In this document: positions 18,731 through 26,988 of the stretch, piece after piece | Layout of the letters: the number at the start of each line of letters is the position of its first letter | Numbering within the stretch: the first letter of the stretch is position 1 | Source of the DNA: Bacteroidia bacterium | GTDB lineage: Bacteria > Bacteroidota > Bacteroidia > Flavobacteriales > Flavobacteriaceae | NCBI GenBank assembly: GCA_030427985.1 | Contig: JAUIBH010000020.1 | Location: 1 to 48,761, forward strand | Length of the DNA stretch: 48,761 nucleotides | Reading direction: 5' to 3' | Notes under the pieces: generated by a model | The model's input: only the letters and a program-made list of their open reading frames with translations | The model's database searches: none | What the model was told of the DNA's origin: nothing | Program-made: the position numbers and the translations under genes

Positions 18731-18739
18731 AGTAGAAAG

Positions 18740-18769
18740 AAAAAGATGGCGCAAATAGGGTGCGCCATC
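18740..18769 (-). terminator. Rho-independent terminator inside the leftward early block
   Basis: Read on the minus strand, a perfect 8-bp stem (18762-18769 with 18745-18752, GATGGCGC/GCGCCATC) with a 9-base loop is followed by five T. It lies between the gene ending at 18777 and the initiator-like gene starting at 18730, so most early transcripts should end here and distal replication and methylase genes need readthrough or their own promoter. Confidence 0.85.
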
Positions 18770-18776
18770 CGGTTAA

Positions 18777-19505
18777 TTAGTGCTCAATGATTACAACCCA
18801 CTCTTGAAGAAGCCCTATTTCTTCCTCAATTCGCTTTTTAAAGGTTTCCTCTATCAAATCCGCAGCATCCATACTTTCCAAGAAACACTGTATAGTATTG
18901 GTTCCGACGGCACGAAGGTTTATCGCCATGGTCAATGCAACGGGAGATTCGCCCTCTATTATTGGAAGTTCCATTACAAACTCCTTCGGAATGTTAGATT
19001 CCACTGTCTGTTTGAACTTTAGGCTCACATTTCCACGTTCATCGTCATGGTCCTCGATTTCACGCTGAATCTTTGCATTGAGGTTTTTAAGCTCCTTGCA
19101 AATGGAGGCATGTGAAGAATGGTCTGGGAAATAACTTCTCATAAGCTTCAACTTACGGTGCAGGTCATCCGGGGAGTACGCCTTATTGTTGTCGTTGATT
19201 CCAAGAGCCTTGAACTTTTTGGACTTTTCAATTTTCCCGACAATTGTGTGTTTGTCCGTTGAGCTTTGTGGGTTGATTACAAGTTCAATCTTCCCGTTCT
19301 CCACATCAACAAGACAATGCCTGTCACAGTCTTTGAATTGATCTCCGCGTACCTTTACAAACCTAGAAGGGGAATCAATGTTACCACTGATCTCAATACA
19401 TTTGTTGTTGTGTTGCTCTGGTGCATCACCCTCTAAAATAAGAACGGTGTTTAGCCCCATTTCAAGTGCTTTTTCAGCAATCTTTCCTTTCAAATATTCA
19501 TCCAT
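18777..19505 (-). CDS. Conserved hypothetical early protein
   Basis: A 242-residue soluble protein of mixed alpha/beta composition. No catalytic motif is evident. It ends directly before a terminator and starts one base after the upstream gene's stop. Its place among recombination and replication genes suggests a DNA-metabolism role, which I cannot confirm. Confidence 0.6.
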   Translation of the reverse strand: MDEYLKGKIAEKALEMGLNTVLILEGDAPEQHNNKCIEISGNIDSPSRFVKVRGDQFKDCDRHCLVDVENGKIELVINPQSSTDKHTIVGKIEKSKKFKALGINDNNKAYSPDDLHRKLKLMRSYFPDHSSHASICKELKNLNAKIQREIEDHDDERGNVSLKFKQTVESNIPKEFVMELPIIEGESPVALTMAINLRAVGTNTIQCFLESMDAADLIEETFKKRIEEEIGLLQEWVVIIEH

Positions 19506-19506
19506 C

Positions 19507-19938
19507 TTAATTGGCTATTTTGATTACACGTTGGCGTTCACCTGCGGTCATTGGCCTAACTTCGATGCAAACGCCCTCTTCATCGAAAATTGCTATTTCT
19601 TGGCGCTCAGGGTCATCAACCAAGAAAACTTTACCATGTCTCTGCTCGGATTTGAATTTCACTGCCTGTCCAAGCAGTGCGTTCTCGCCTTTTAAGACCT
19701 TGATGGAAGCATTGAATTCATCGTTGATACGCTTTTTCTCAGCTTCGATCTCACCGATTTCAATACCATTCTGCGTATAACGCTTTTCACGGTCCTGAAT
19801 CTGTTCCTCCGATAATTGAACGCTGTAGTTACGCTCTTCGGAGGCGTATGCCACGGCATCAATGTTTTCAAGCACATCCTTTTTGGACAGCTTTTTGAAT
19901 TCTGGGGCATAAATCTGCCCTACTTTAAAATTTGACAT
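19507..19938 (-). CDS. Hypothetical early protein
   Basis: A 143-residue charged protein with a likely helix-rich first half and a beta-type second half ending EVRPMTAGERQRVIKIAN. The ATG at 19938 (MSNFKVGQIY) is preferred to one three codons upstream. No family recognised. It probably forms a pair with the following gene, from which it is separated by a single base. Confidence 0.6.
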   Translation of the reverse strand: MSNFKVGQIYAPEFKKLSKKDVLENIDAVAYASEERNYSVQLSEEQIQDREKRYTQNGIEIGEIEAEKKRINDEFNASIKVLKGENALLGQAVKFKSEQRHGKVFLVDDPERQEIAIFDEEGVCIEVRPMTAGERQRVIKIAN

Positions 19939-19986
19939 AATGTACATTAGCGATTGACCTTTCCATCGCGAGGTTTAAATGATTAA

Positions 19987-20394
19987 TTAATCAAATTGCA
20001 ATTCTATTTGTTCCAGTTGAAGGAAGTCTGAAAACTCCTTTACACCGCGTTTTTTCCATTGGTTGAACTTAGCCCTTCGCCTTTCGGTGGCGTTTTTCAC
20101 TTGGCCCAATGCATTTGTCTGATGCGTGAGTATCTCATAATCATCAACAGTTTCAAAAAGTCCCGATCCGAATGGTTTATTGTCCGTTTCCACAACCTCA
20201 ATGATACCCATGTCCAATAAATCACTTACACGGGCCACTACTGTCTGCAGCTTCATCCCAAGCCCATCCGCAATGAGTGGCCTTGAAGTGAACCGGTTCT
20301 TGATGATGTAGTTGAGAATCCTGCATGAGTCGGTCTTTATCTTACCAGACTCAATCTGGTTCATCAAAGCCTTTATTTTAGTCTTGTTGTTCAT
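19987..20394 (-). CDS. Winged-helix DNA-binding protein
   Basis: A 135-residue protein. Residues about 22-75 follow a winged-helix pattern (SCRILNYIIKNRFTSRPLIA, then LQTVVARVSDLLDMGIIEVV), as in MarR-like or phage regulatory proteins that read an N-terminal HTH and a beta wing. The C-terminal half is basic. Likely a transcription or replication regulator within the early block. Confidence 0.65.
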   Translation of the reverse strand: MNNKTKIKALMNQIESGKIKTDSCRILNYIIKNRFTSRPLIADGLGMKLQTVVARVSDLLDMGIIEVVETDNKPFGSGLFETVDDYEILTHQTNALGQVKNATERRRAKFNQWKKRGVKEFSDFLQLEQIELQFD

Positions 20395-20395
20395 G

Positions 20396-20605
20396 TTATT
20401 TGGCTTTAAATGCTTTTGTTATCTCTTCTTCCATTAATTGCGAAAGCTTATCGCTTGGAGTAAAATTAACATAGGTTTCACCAACGGGACTATCCGTTAT
20501 TGCTTCCCAAATATCGTATTTGACAGATATTTTGTTTTCCTCCGGCAACCATTGTACACGTTTCGGCAACAACACTGCCGTTCTATTGTTCAGTCCCTTA
20601 GCCAT
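20396..20605 (-). CDS. Small hypothetical early protein
   Basis: A 69-residue protein starting at the ATG at 20605 (MAKGLNNRTAVLLPKR); a longer reading from 20656 would lie inside the upstream gene. It overlaps that gene by 8 bases. No motif recognised. Confidence 0.6.
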   Translation of the reverse strand: MAKGLNNRTAVLLPKRVQWLPEENKISVKYDIWEAITDSPVGETYVNFTPSDKLSQLMEEEITKAFKAK

Positions 20606-21563
20606 TGTTTTTAGATTCAATTTCATCTTCCTCATGCTCGTTGAAAACCCTATCAATGATCTCTGAAACGTAATTATAGGTCATTTTTTCAGGCGCAATG
20701 TTTGTAAGCGCATCCAATAAAAGCGAGAAATATGCAATGTCCACACCTATCAACTGCTCTTGAAGCGTAATCGGGTCTTTAAGGTCAAGCTCCGCAACCT
20801 GCCAAAGTATCTTCAAGTAAGTCCCTGCAGATATTGTGAATCCACGTTTGATGAATTTCTTGGTGCGGATAATGGATGTCAGTGGGTATTTTGACCCAAT
20901 ATAGGTAAGCTCCCTTGTCAAAATCGCTTCCATGGCCTCATTTCTTAGAACAAGCTCCCTTTTACCATCGTTTGAATGATAATAGCTTGTGGCATGGGCA
21001 AAATCATAGTTTTCATGGATTGTGTCCGCATCACCAAAAAACCTGATCACCAATTGGATGTCATCCGATAAAGTAATTGCGTTTTCAGTAAGATAAACAG
21101 GGGTATAGGTCCCCTCTTCCGGCAATTCAGTGTTCTTGGATGACCTTGGATCGGTCTTTCTCCAATATCCGATATGCGGAATATAAATTTTTACCCTGTC
21201 CTCTTCAACTCTTTCAAGCCCCTCCTTGAACATTTTCCATTTGGATTGGTCCACATCATTCTCATAGTGCTTTTCAGGAATGTTTTTACTGTCAACCACC
21301 TCTAAAAGCGAGTCTGAAATGTTATTTACATAAATCTTGGAAATGTCCTTGATGTAATATTCGGAAACCAATCTTGCGGTTTCCATGGTCTTAAAGTAAA
21401 CATCAAAGTCATTCACTTTTTCACGAAGGAGCATTGATGCGATGCTTCCACCGGTAACTATGAAATCCCTTCGACATGCATTCCTTACCTTTTCATCGGA
21501 AATGCTGTCAATCCAATCATCTATCTTGGTAGAGATTATTTTTTTAATCGTTTTAGTTTTCAT
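20598..21563 (-). CDS. Nucleotidyltransferase-fold protein
   Basis: A 321-residue protein with a pol-beta-type nucleotidyltransferase signature near the N-terminus: FIVTGGSIASMLL (Gly38-Gly39-Ser40), then NDFDVYF with Asp52 and Asp54 as the metal-binding pair. A third acidic residue is probably supplied farther on (DDIQLVIRFFGD region). The C-terminal 120 residues are helical. The family transfers nucleotides to RNA, protein or small molecules; the substrate here is unknown. Possible roles include tRNA end modification or toxin-like AMPylation. Confidence 0.65.
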   Translation of the reverse strand: MKTKTIKKIISTKIDDWIDSISDEKVRNACRRDFIVTGGSIASMLLREKVNDFDVYFKTMETARLVSEYYIKDISKIYVNNISDSLLEVVDSKNIPEKHYENDVDQSKWKMFKEGLERVEEDRVKIYIPHIGYWRKTDPRSSKNTELPEEGTYTPVYLTENAITLSDDIQLVIRFFGDADTIHENYDFAHATSYYHSNDGKRELVLRNEAMEAILTRELTYIGSKYPLTSIIRTKKFIKRGFTISAGTYLKILWQVAELDLKDPITLQEQLIGVDIAYFSLLLDALTNIAPEKMTYNYVSEIIDRVFNEHEEDEIESKNNG

Positions 21564-21906
21564 TATTTCTGGTTTTAAGATTACTGTTCAAATCGTAAAT
21601 TATAACACCGCTCACCTGTTCAAAAGAAGCGTTCACCTGCTCTGCAATCACATCTATGTCCTCATTTCCATTATAGAAAAGTTCAAGTATTGCCAATTCC
21701 TGTTCCTCCGATACCCCAAGCCAATCCCCAGGAAGGGAAAGAATCTCTTTTATCTTTCTGATCTCAGGATAAGTGAAGTTTGAAATTCCGCTCAACCTCT
21801 GTGACATGGTGGATTCGCTCAACCCGATTTGCTCCCCCACCCACTTGGAGGTCCTCCCCTGTTTTTTGATTTCTGACCTTATTAGGCTACCCGTTATGTT
21901 TTCCAT
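21553..21906 (-). CDS. XRE-type helix-turn-helix regulator
   Basis: A 117-residue protein. Residues about 5-60 form a lambda-repressor-like HTH (IKKQGRTSKWVGEQIGLSES then MSQRLSGISNFTYPEIRKI). The rest is a short acidic helical domain. The ATG at 21906 is preferred because the longer form begins inside the upstream gene. A Cro-like or early-gene regulator is likely; no partner repressor or integrase is seen. Confidence 0.75.
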   Translation of the reverse strand: MENITGSLIRSEIKKQGRTSKWVGEQIGLSESTMSQRLSGISNFTYPEIRKIKEILSLPGDWLGVSEEQELAILELFYNGNEDIDVIAEQVNASFEQVSGVIIYDLNSNLKTRNNEN

Positions 21907-22120
21907 TAATTTTACTGTTAGATTCAATGTTTTTTCTCCTTATTTTTTTCAAAGCCCTCCTTGATGGCAAACTGCCCAAAGAATCGATTTCCACTTGCAG
22001 TTCAGAAATCCTTCTGAGAAGTTTTTCAACCCTGTTCTTCGGACATTCGCCCGAAACAACGAAATCAACATAGAGCTTTCGTTCATTTATTTTCTCGACC
22101 AATACATCAAGAATGTTCAT
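21887..22120 (-). CDS. Small basic coiled-coil protein
   Basis: A 77-residue protein with a Lys/Arg-rich C-terminal half and a short Leu-patterned coiled coil around residues 28-45. The ATG at 22120 (MNILDVLVEK) lies in the end of the NinG-like gene. No family recognised; could bind nucleic acid. Confidence 0.55.
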   Translation of the reverse strand: MNILDVLVEKINERKLYVDFVVSGECPKNRVEKLLRRISELQVEIDSLGSLPSRRALKKIRRKNIESNSKINGKHNG

Positions 22121-22790
22121 AAACACAATATTTTTCAGGATATATGCCAAGGGAAAGGTTTATTTCATTCCTAAGAGCTATCCTTGCTTCCATACCGTAA
22201 TTTTTTCCCTCTTTTTTCAGAAGGTTGGCAATATCATTGGCCAACTTGTAAAAATTCATGTACTCTTGGTTGGTGTACTTCAATGCGGGACATTGCCTCA
22301 TTGAAGATAAAAACTCATAATACCCCTTCCCGTATTCATCCATCAACTTTTCCCTCATAAGGCCATCATCATTGTGCGAATGGTTGGATTGCGCGCTTTG
22401 GCGGTGGATATTGTGGAGGTTCAAAGAAATCGTCCTATTTCCTCCCTTGCTGAAAATATGGCCCCCATGGATTCTTCCTGCATGGTAACCAAGGGCCAAA
22501 CATGGCAGCCCAATATCTACCAACCTAGCTATCTCCTGAACCCTCTCCTGCAGTTTTGGCCTCCAATCGGTCAGATTGTCCTTAAGCTCTCTTTCCCGTT
22601 CTTTATCGGCCCTTAAACTGGCTTTTTCAACACGGGGATCAAAAACCTGAATCTTCCAGAGCTTTCCGGCCTCTGTTTCGGTGGCCCACTCCATCAAACA
22701 AACTGGACAAAGACCATTTTGCCTACGATCAGATGGTTTTCCACATCCGGAAACACCCTTGGCCCTGCCAATTCCTTTACATTTTTTCAT
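22107..22790 (-). CDS. NinG/Rap-like recombination endonuclease
   Basis: A 227-residue protein resembling lambda NinG (Rap), a Holliday-junction endonuclease. The N-terminal part has a zinc site of Cys4, Cys16, Cys28 and Cys31. Central residues GGHIFS (His111), then LNLHNIHRQS and NHSHNDDG (about 124-142) form an HNH-like metal site in the order known for NinG. It sits with RecT and YqaJ exonuclease, completing a recombination set that makes and resolves joint molecules. Confidence 0.75.
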   Translation of the reverse strand: MKKCKGIGRAKGVSGCGKPSDRRQNGLCPVCLMEWATETEAGKLWKIQVFDPRVEKASLRADKERERELKDNLTDWRPKLQERVQEIARLVDIGLPCLALGYHAGRIHGGHIFSKGGNRTISLNLHNIHRQSAQSNHSHNDDGLMREKLMDEYGKGYYEFLSSMRQCPALKYTNQEYMNFYKLANDIANLLKKEGKNYGMEARIALRNEINLSLGIYPEKYCVYEHS

Positions 22791-23014
22791 CTTATCCGGC
22801 CTTTTGCGTGTTCAAATAATTCATCTTGCTTGAATTTCCAGTCCTGAGAATATGGATATGCCCTGATAACAGCAATAAACTCCCTTCCCATAATGTCATC
22901 TATTCTTCCAATAAAGCTAAACTTCCTGATTTCTTCAAAACGATGCACTCCTATTTCAGTTAAAAAACTTCTGAAACATTTTTTATCAACAGCCACAACC
23001 CCAATTGTTTTCAT
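22787..23014 (-). CDS. Small hypothetical early protein
   Basis: A 75-residue mixed-charge protein, overlapping the NinG-like gene by 4 bases and its upstream neighbour by 4. No motif recognised. Confidence 0.55.
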   Translation of the reverse strand: MKTIGVVAVDKKCFRSFLTEIGVHRFEEIRKFSFIGRIDDIMGREFIAVIRAYPYSQDWKFKQDELFEHAKGRIR

Positions 23015-23199
23015 TTCAAATATCCGGTTTCAAGTTCTTCCTCGCATTTTACCCTCCTTACAAAGTAAAGATTGTCATTGGTTTCTTCGTTAAGACTGTC
23101 CTCGATGAAGTTGGCCCCTTCTTCTGAACAAAGGGAAACCGACAACCGCCTGATCACTTTTTCAGTATGGCGCTCAACAACTTCAATGTATTTTCTCAT
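23011..23199 (-). CDS. Small hypothetical early protein
   Basis: A 62-residue acidic protein, coupled by 4-base overlaps to genes on either side. No motif recognised. Confidence 0.55.
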   Translation of the reverse strand: MRKYIEVVERHTEKVIRRLSVSLCSEEGANFIEDSLNEETNDNLYFVRRVKCEEELETGYLK

Positions 23200-23615
23200 T
23201 TTTTATGTTGGTTTTCAATACTGTCCATCAACCTGTTGTTCTGTTCGCTAAATCTCCAAAAATCATTGTTACATGATTTGTTTGCTCTCTTCTCCACGTA
23301 TAGAAGACAAGACAAAACGAACAGGGCCAAGAACAAAACCACTATAGTTAAATTTTTCTTCATTTCTTCTGTTGGCTTCCAATCGAGTATTTTATTTGTT
23401 TCAATCAGGGCTTCCCTAAGCCTTTCTATGATCTGCTTTTGGGAGGCGGTTTGTTGGGTGGCTTTTTCCAATTTATAGTCAGCAAATGCCTCCATCATGA
23501 ATTTTGGAGTAACATAATGGCCCTCGGTTGTTTTGATTTTTGTTTCAGTTGCCTGTTTTTCATCCCAACCCCTATGCCTTAAATATTCAGTTGTATTCAT
23601 GTCTGTAGTTTCCAT
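23196..23615 (-). CDS. Hypothetical single-pass membrane protein
   Basis: A 139-residue protein with a helical cytoplasmic-type N-terminal domain, one strong transmembrane helix near residues 87-106 (NLTIVVLFLALFVLSCLLYV), and a polar C-terminal tail. The ATG at 23615 is used in place of an upstream GTG. Possibly an early host-membrane effector such as superinfection exclusion; unproven. Confidence 0.6.
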   Translation of the reverse strand: METTDMNTTEYLRHRGWDEKQATETKIKTTEGHYVTPKFMMEAFADYKLEKATQQTASQKQIIERLREALIETNKILDWKPTEEMKKNLTIVVLFLALFVLSCLLYVEKRANKSCNNDFWRFSEQNNRLMDSIENQHKK

Positions 23616-23625
23616 CACTATTCCT

Positions 23626-23844
23626 TTATTGTCCTGTTTTTAGTAGTTTTTTGATTTCTATCAGATCCTTGTCCATTTTGGAGCTTGTCCTGTAAATGCA
23701 TAGACCGAATATTCTTGATGAATAGATGCCAAATAATTGATTGAACGTTGCAAACTCATCCTCGGTCAATTGCTTTCCCTTTCCTCTCAAAAGGGCTTTC
23801 TTGACCTTTGATTGCCTGTTGATCACATAGCTACCGATTATCAT
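23626..23844 (-). CDS. Small hypothetical early protein
   Basis: A 72-residue basic protein with alternating hydrophobic residues; no recognised motif. It is 10 bases from the next gene. Confidence 0.5.
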   Translation of the reverse strand: MIIGSYVINRQSKVKKALLRGKGKQLTEDEFATFNQLFGIYSSRIFGLCIYRTSSKMDKDLIEIKKLLKTGQ

Positions 23845-23915
23845 AGTCTATTCCTTTATTGGTTTTTAAAGTGCCTTTCAGCTTCCTTTTTATGGTTTCC
23901 ATTGTATTGTTGTTT

Positions 23916-24113
23916 TTAATTATCAATTGTCAAAAGGCTTATTATAACCATGATGAATATTCCTATAGACCCACCACAAACAGCGCTTATTGTCGTCATT
24001 TGGTGGGTTAATTTGAGTGCTGATTCATTTTGATTCAGTACACACCAGGCGATTGCGATTGACAATATTGCAAACAACAGGAGTCCTATTACTAAATATC
24101 TCGCATTTTCCAT
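23916..24113 (-). CDS. Small two-pass membrane protein
   Basis: A 65-residue protein with two transmembrane segments (about residues 6-25 and 42-62) joined by a short polar hairpin. No family recognised. One of several tiny membrane proteins in the early block. Confidence 0.55.
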   Translation of the reverse strand: MENARYLVIGLLLFAILSIAIAWCVLNQNESALKLTHQMTTISAVCGGSIGIFIMVIISLLTIDN

Positions 24114-24122
24114 TGTGCGTAT

Positions 24123-24365
24123 TTAAAGAAAAAGGTGTTGATTGTTCTCGTCCTCAGTATCATCGTCAGACAAAAATGCGGATATAACAAAGATGCTTCC
24201 CAAAATAGGAACGTGCATCAATATGGCCAAAAACCAATCTTCTGCGGCCATTTTAAATTCTGGATCATTGGCCATTTCCGCAGAAAGTGTGCGCCAATAA
24301 AGCTTTACCGTAACGACCCAAAGAACCGTTGTCAATAGAATCAAAAGAGTTATAAAGTACTGCAT
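24123..24365 (-). CDS. Small two-pass membrane protein
   Basis: An 80-residue protein with hydrophobic segments at about residues 3-22 and 44-63 and an acidic C-terminal tail (DDDTEDENN). It begins 4 bases after the exonuclease gene ends, so it is probably co-transcribed with it. Confidence 0.55.
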   Translation of the reverse strand: MQYFITLLILLTTVLWVVTVKLYWRTLSAEMANDPEFKMAAEDWFLAILMHVPILGSIFVISAFLSDDDTEDENNQHLFL

Positions 24366-24369
24366 TTCA

Positions 24370-25326
24370 TTATGTTTTTAAGAGTTTGCCCATGTATTCT
24401 CGACCAATCACAATCCGCTCTTTATAGAACTCGATAAGGTCTGGATTGAAAATGCTCGTTTTCTCGACAATCCTTTCTTCCAAAGGAATATCGTAACCTT
24501 CGCCAAACCATTCATCCTTGGAAATTTCCATGTTATGGTTTGGATTGCTATAGATGAAACGATCATAGTCGTAAATCATCATTTTTTCGACTTCCCTACA
24601 CTTTTCCACGTAGTCATCCCAATATTTGTCATTGGCATCACCTGGACACTGCAGGGCATAGAACCACTTTTGTTTCTCATTAAAAACTTGGTGCTCTGTC
24701 GCATTTACCAAAATATATGCCGTGGTCCATTTTTTGGCCCCTGTTAGCCACATATACCCTTGGTTCTGGGTTTCGTATGCAGGGTCAAGATCATCCTCTT
24801 CAAAAGCGAAGGTTTCCAATGACCAAGAGCATTTTGTGTCAAACCCCTCTTCACATTTTTTGATGTCCTTGTTGTCCAAAAGATCAGGCTCCCCGGAAAC
24901 CCAACCATTCCTTAAACGAACAGTGTTTTTAGAGAAAAGTGTCTTTATGCCCTCTTTGTTCCTGAAATCCTGATAAACGGTGATAGCCTCTTCCTCTTGT
25001 TGGATTCCCTTTTGGATGTATTGATTGGTAAATGGAAAATTACGGTTGTACTTTTCCATCCTGAAAATCTTCCGAAGCTCCGATTGCATTGTCTTTGGAA
25101 TGGTTTTGTCCTTATGGCCCTCTATGAGTTCCATCAGTTTTTCATCCATAGTTGTGGTTAGGGGCTTTATGGCCTTTCCGGTTTCGTCCTTTTCACCAAG
25201 GGCGGCACCCATCTTCCTTTTTTGGAGATAGGCCATTTCTTCCAATTGTTTTTCAGTAAGTCCAATGGTGCCCCCTGTAATTTTTGATAGCTGCGAACAC
25301 CTGAATTCGTAGTTTGAGAAATCCAT
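24370..25326 (-). CDS. YqaJ-type phage exonuclease (lambda exo family)
   Basis: A 318-residue 5'-3' double-strand DNA exonuclease. Catalytic-type residues lie in GIQQEEEAITVY (Glu111-113), GEPDLLD (Asp148) and FDTKCSWS (Asp163, Lys165), the order of the PD-(D/E)xK core of YqaJ proteins; Gln187 follows in ETQNQGYMWL. It makes the 3' single strands on which the nearby RecT acts. Encoded 3 bases after the DUF1351-like gene, as is usual for this trio. Confidence 0.85.
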   Translation of the reverse strand: MDFSNYEFRCSQLSKITGGTIGLTEKQLEEMAYLQKRKMGAALGEKDETGKAIKPLTTTMDEKLMELIEGHKDKTIPKTMQSELRKIFRMEKYNRNFPFTNQYIQKGIQQEEEAITVYQDFRNKEGIKTLFSKNTVRLRNGWVSGEPDLLDNKDIKKCEEGFDTKCSWSLETFAFEEDDLDPAYETQNQGYMWLTGAKKWTTAYILVNATEHQVFNEKQKWFYALQCPGDANDKYWDDYVEKCREVEKMMIYDYDRFIYSNPNHNMEISKDEWFGEGYDIPLEERIVEKTSIFNPDLIEFYKERIVIGREYMGKLLKT

Positions 25327-25328
25327 TA

Positions 25329-26834
25329 CTAAACCATTTTTTTGTTAACCGACTCAAACACATCTTTCCCAAACAAAGCCTGTAAAGCCGTTTCAAAAAT
25401 GTAAGCTTTGTAATCATTGTCCTCATGGAAATTATCGCTCCACACAAAGTCTATGTAGCCTTGACAGGTGTCTTTTAAGTCTGTTAAATTCATTTCACCA
25501 TCAGTAAGCATTTTAGGCTTTTCAACAACAATTGGTTTAGAACCTTCATATCCATGGGCCGAATTACCAACTTCAATTTTATCAAAATCTACCTCCAAAT
25601 CATTTTCATCGGCCTCTTTGTTTCTTTGGATCGATTCATCAATGGCCTTTTCAAATTCTGAAACCGGTTCTTCAAACTCAACATCTTCAATTCCCTCAAA
25701 CTCTTCTGAATTCTGGTTTTCAAAAGGATTTTTTTGCTCCCCATTTTGCCGAAACGATTTTATGTTCTCAACAATGGTATCAAACTCTTCATCTGTTTTG
25801 GTCTTGATGTCAATGACAGGAACATACTCTGTGTTCTCTCCAACAAAAGCATCTGAAAAATTGAACTTTAGCCCCAATTCATCGGTCAATATCTTTGAGC
25901 GTTGGGCCATTTTGTTCTCAGCTTCCTTGGCAAGCCTCATTTGCTCTTTTTCTTGGGCAAGCTGCTCTTCTTGCTCCTGCAGCCTCATTTGGCGATCTGC
26001 TTCTTCCGCTTCTCGTTTTTCTTGGGCATGTTGCTCTTTTTCAAACTCTGTTTTTTTATCAGAAAGGACTTTTTTATAGGCATCTTCCGATAAACTCCAA
26101 AGTGTGGCCATGTCAACATCTACACCATATTTGTTATATGGTAAAAGTTCCTCTAGCCTTTTAGCTTGGAGTTGGGAACGCTTTTTTTCTTCCTCGGCTT
26201 CCTTGACCAAACGCTCGTTTTCTTTTCGCTGTTCTTCCTCTTTTTTAACCAAGGCTTTTTTCTCTTCTAATTTTGATTTGGAACGATTTACGGCCTGATT
26301 AAAAAGTTCTTCAAATTCCATGAAATCATTATGGACGATGTGCTCATTCACAACCTCATTGAAAAGGGCATCTACTCTAAAAACCCCTGCGTAAATCAAT
26401 TTTTCCGAAATACGGTTCAACTCAAACTCAGCCTTATCGATGGCATCTTTTATTTTTTGGACACGTTGGCGTTCCTCTTCTGCCTTTCGCTCTTTTTCAG
26501 CCTCTTTTTCAGCCTCATAACGTTTAACCTCTTCCTGTTGCTTGGTTTCATGGGGAAGAGTAATGTCAATCAATTCTTGGGTGGCTGATCCAACATTCGA
26601 TCTAAGGTCCTTCAACTTGGAGGCAATGGCCTTGTCCTGGTTTTGAAGAGTTGTCCGGCAAGTGACCAAAGCGGTCCTGTTTTTTTTGGCCTCTTGATAG
26701 GTTTCGTTGTCAACGATTTTTATGAATGGATTCTCCTTTACGGCCTGTAGTTGCTTTTCTTTCCACCCTTGCAATTCAGGGAGTTTTTTTGGGTCTATTT
26801 TCTCTAAATCGAATGTTTCGGTATTTTTTCCCAT
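25329..26834 (-). CDS. DUF1351-like coiled-coil protein of the RecT-exonuclease cluster
   Basis: A 501-residue protein with a conserved N-terminal part (TALVTCRTTLQNQDKAIASK, then a TLPHETKQQEEVKRYEAEKE segment) matching DUF1351-type phage proteins, which are typically encoded beside RecT and YqaJ exonuclease. Long coiled coils span about residues 95-290, and residues 380-450 are strongly acidic. Its role is unknown; a structural or loading partner for the recombinases is plausible. The start at 26834 is preceded by a repeated leader motif. Confidence 0.75.
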   Translation of the reverse strand: MGKNTETFDLEKIDPKKLPELQGWKEKQLQAVKENPFIKIVDNETYQEAKKNRTALVTCRTTLQNQDKAIASKLKDLRSNVGSATQELIDITLPHETKQQEEVKRYEAEKEAEKERKAEEERQRVQKIKDAIDKAEFELNRISEKLIYAGVFRVDALFNEVVNEHIVHNDFMEFEELFNQAVNRSKSKLEEKKALVKKEEEQRKENERLVKEAEEEKKRSQLQAKRLEELLPYNKYGVDVDMATLWSLSEDAYKKVLSDKKTEFEKEQHAQEKREAEEADRQMRLQEQEEQLAQEKEQMRLAKEAENKMAQRSKILTDELGLKFNFSDAFVGENTEYVPVIDIKTKTDEEFDTIVENIKSFRQNGEQKNPFENQNSEEFEGIEDVEFEEPVSEFEKAIDESIQRNKEADENDLEVDFDKIEVGNSAHGYEGSKPIVVEKPKMLTDGEMNLTDLKDTCQGYIDFVWSDNFHEDNDYKAYIFETALQALFGKDVFESVNKKMV

Positions 26835-26838
26835 GGTT

Positions 26839-26988
26839 TTAAGATTGAATAAGTTCTTTTACAATTTCTTTGGTCCTCCAATTGGCATTTGACTGTTTTT
26901 CCCATTTTTTAAAGCCAATATTGGTTGCGACATTTACCCCGTGTGAAATCTGGGCAATCTGGTTTCTTATTGCTGTCATTCCTTCCAT
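26839..26988 (-). CDS. Small hypothetical protein between RecT and DUF1351-like genes
   Basis: A 49-residue basic protein whose ATG overlaps the RecT stop (TGATG), so translation is likely coupled. Tight packing argues it is real. No motif recognised. Confidence 0.5.
   Translation of the reverse strand: MEGMTAIRNQIAQISHGVNVATNIGFKKWEKQSNANWRTKEIVKELIQS

Noticed and set aside
25468-26079. 203-codon plus-strand Ser/Phe-rich frame
   Set aside because: Antisense shadow of the coiled-coil gene; Ser/Phe-rich composition is typical of antisense to Glu/Lys-rich sequence.
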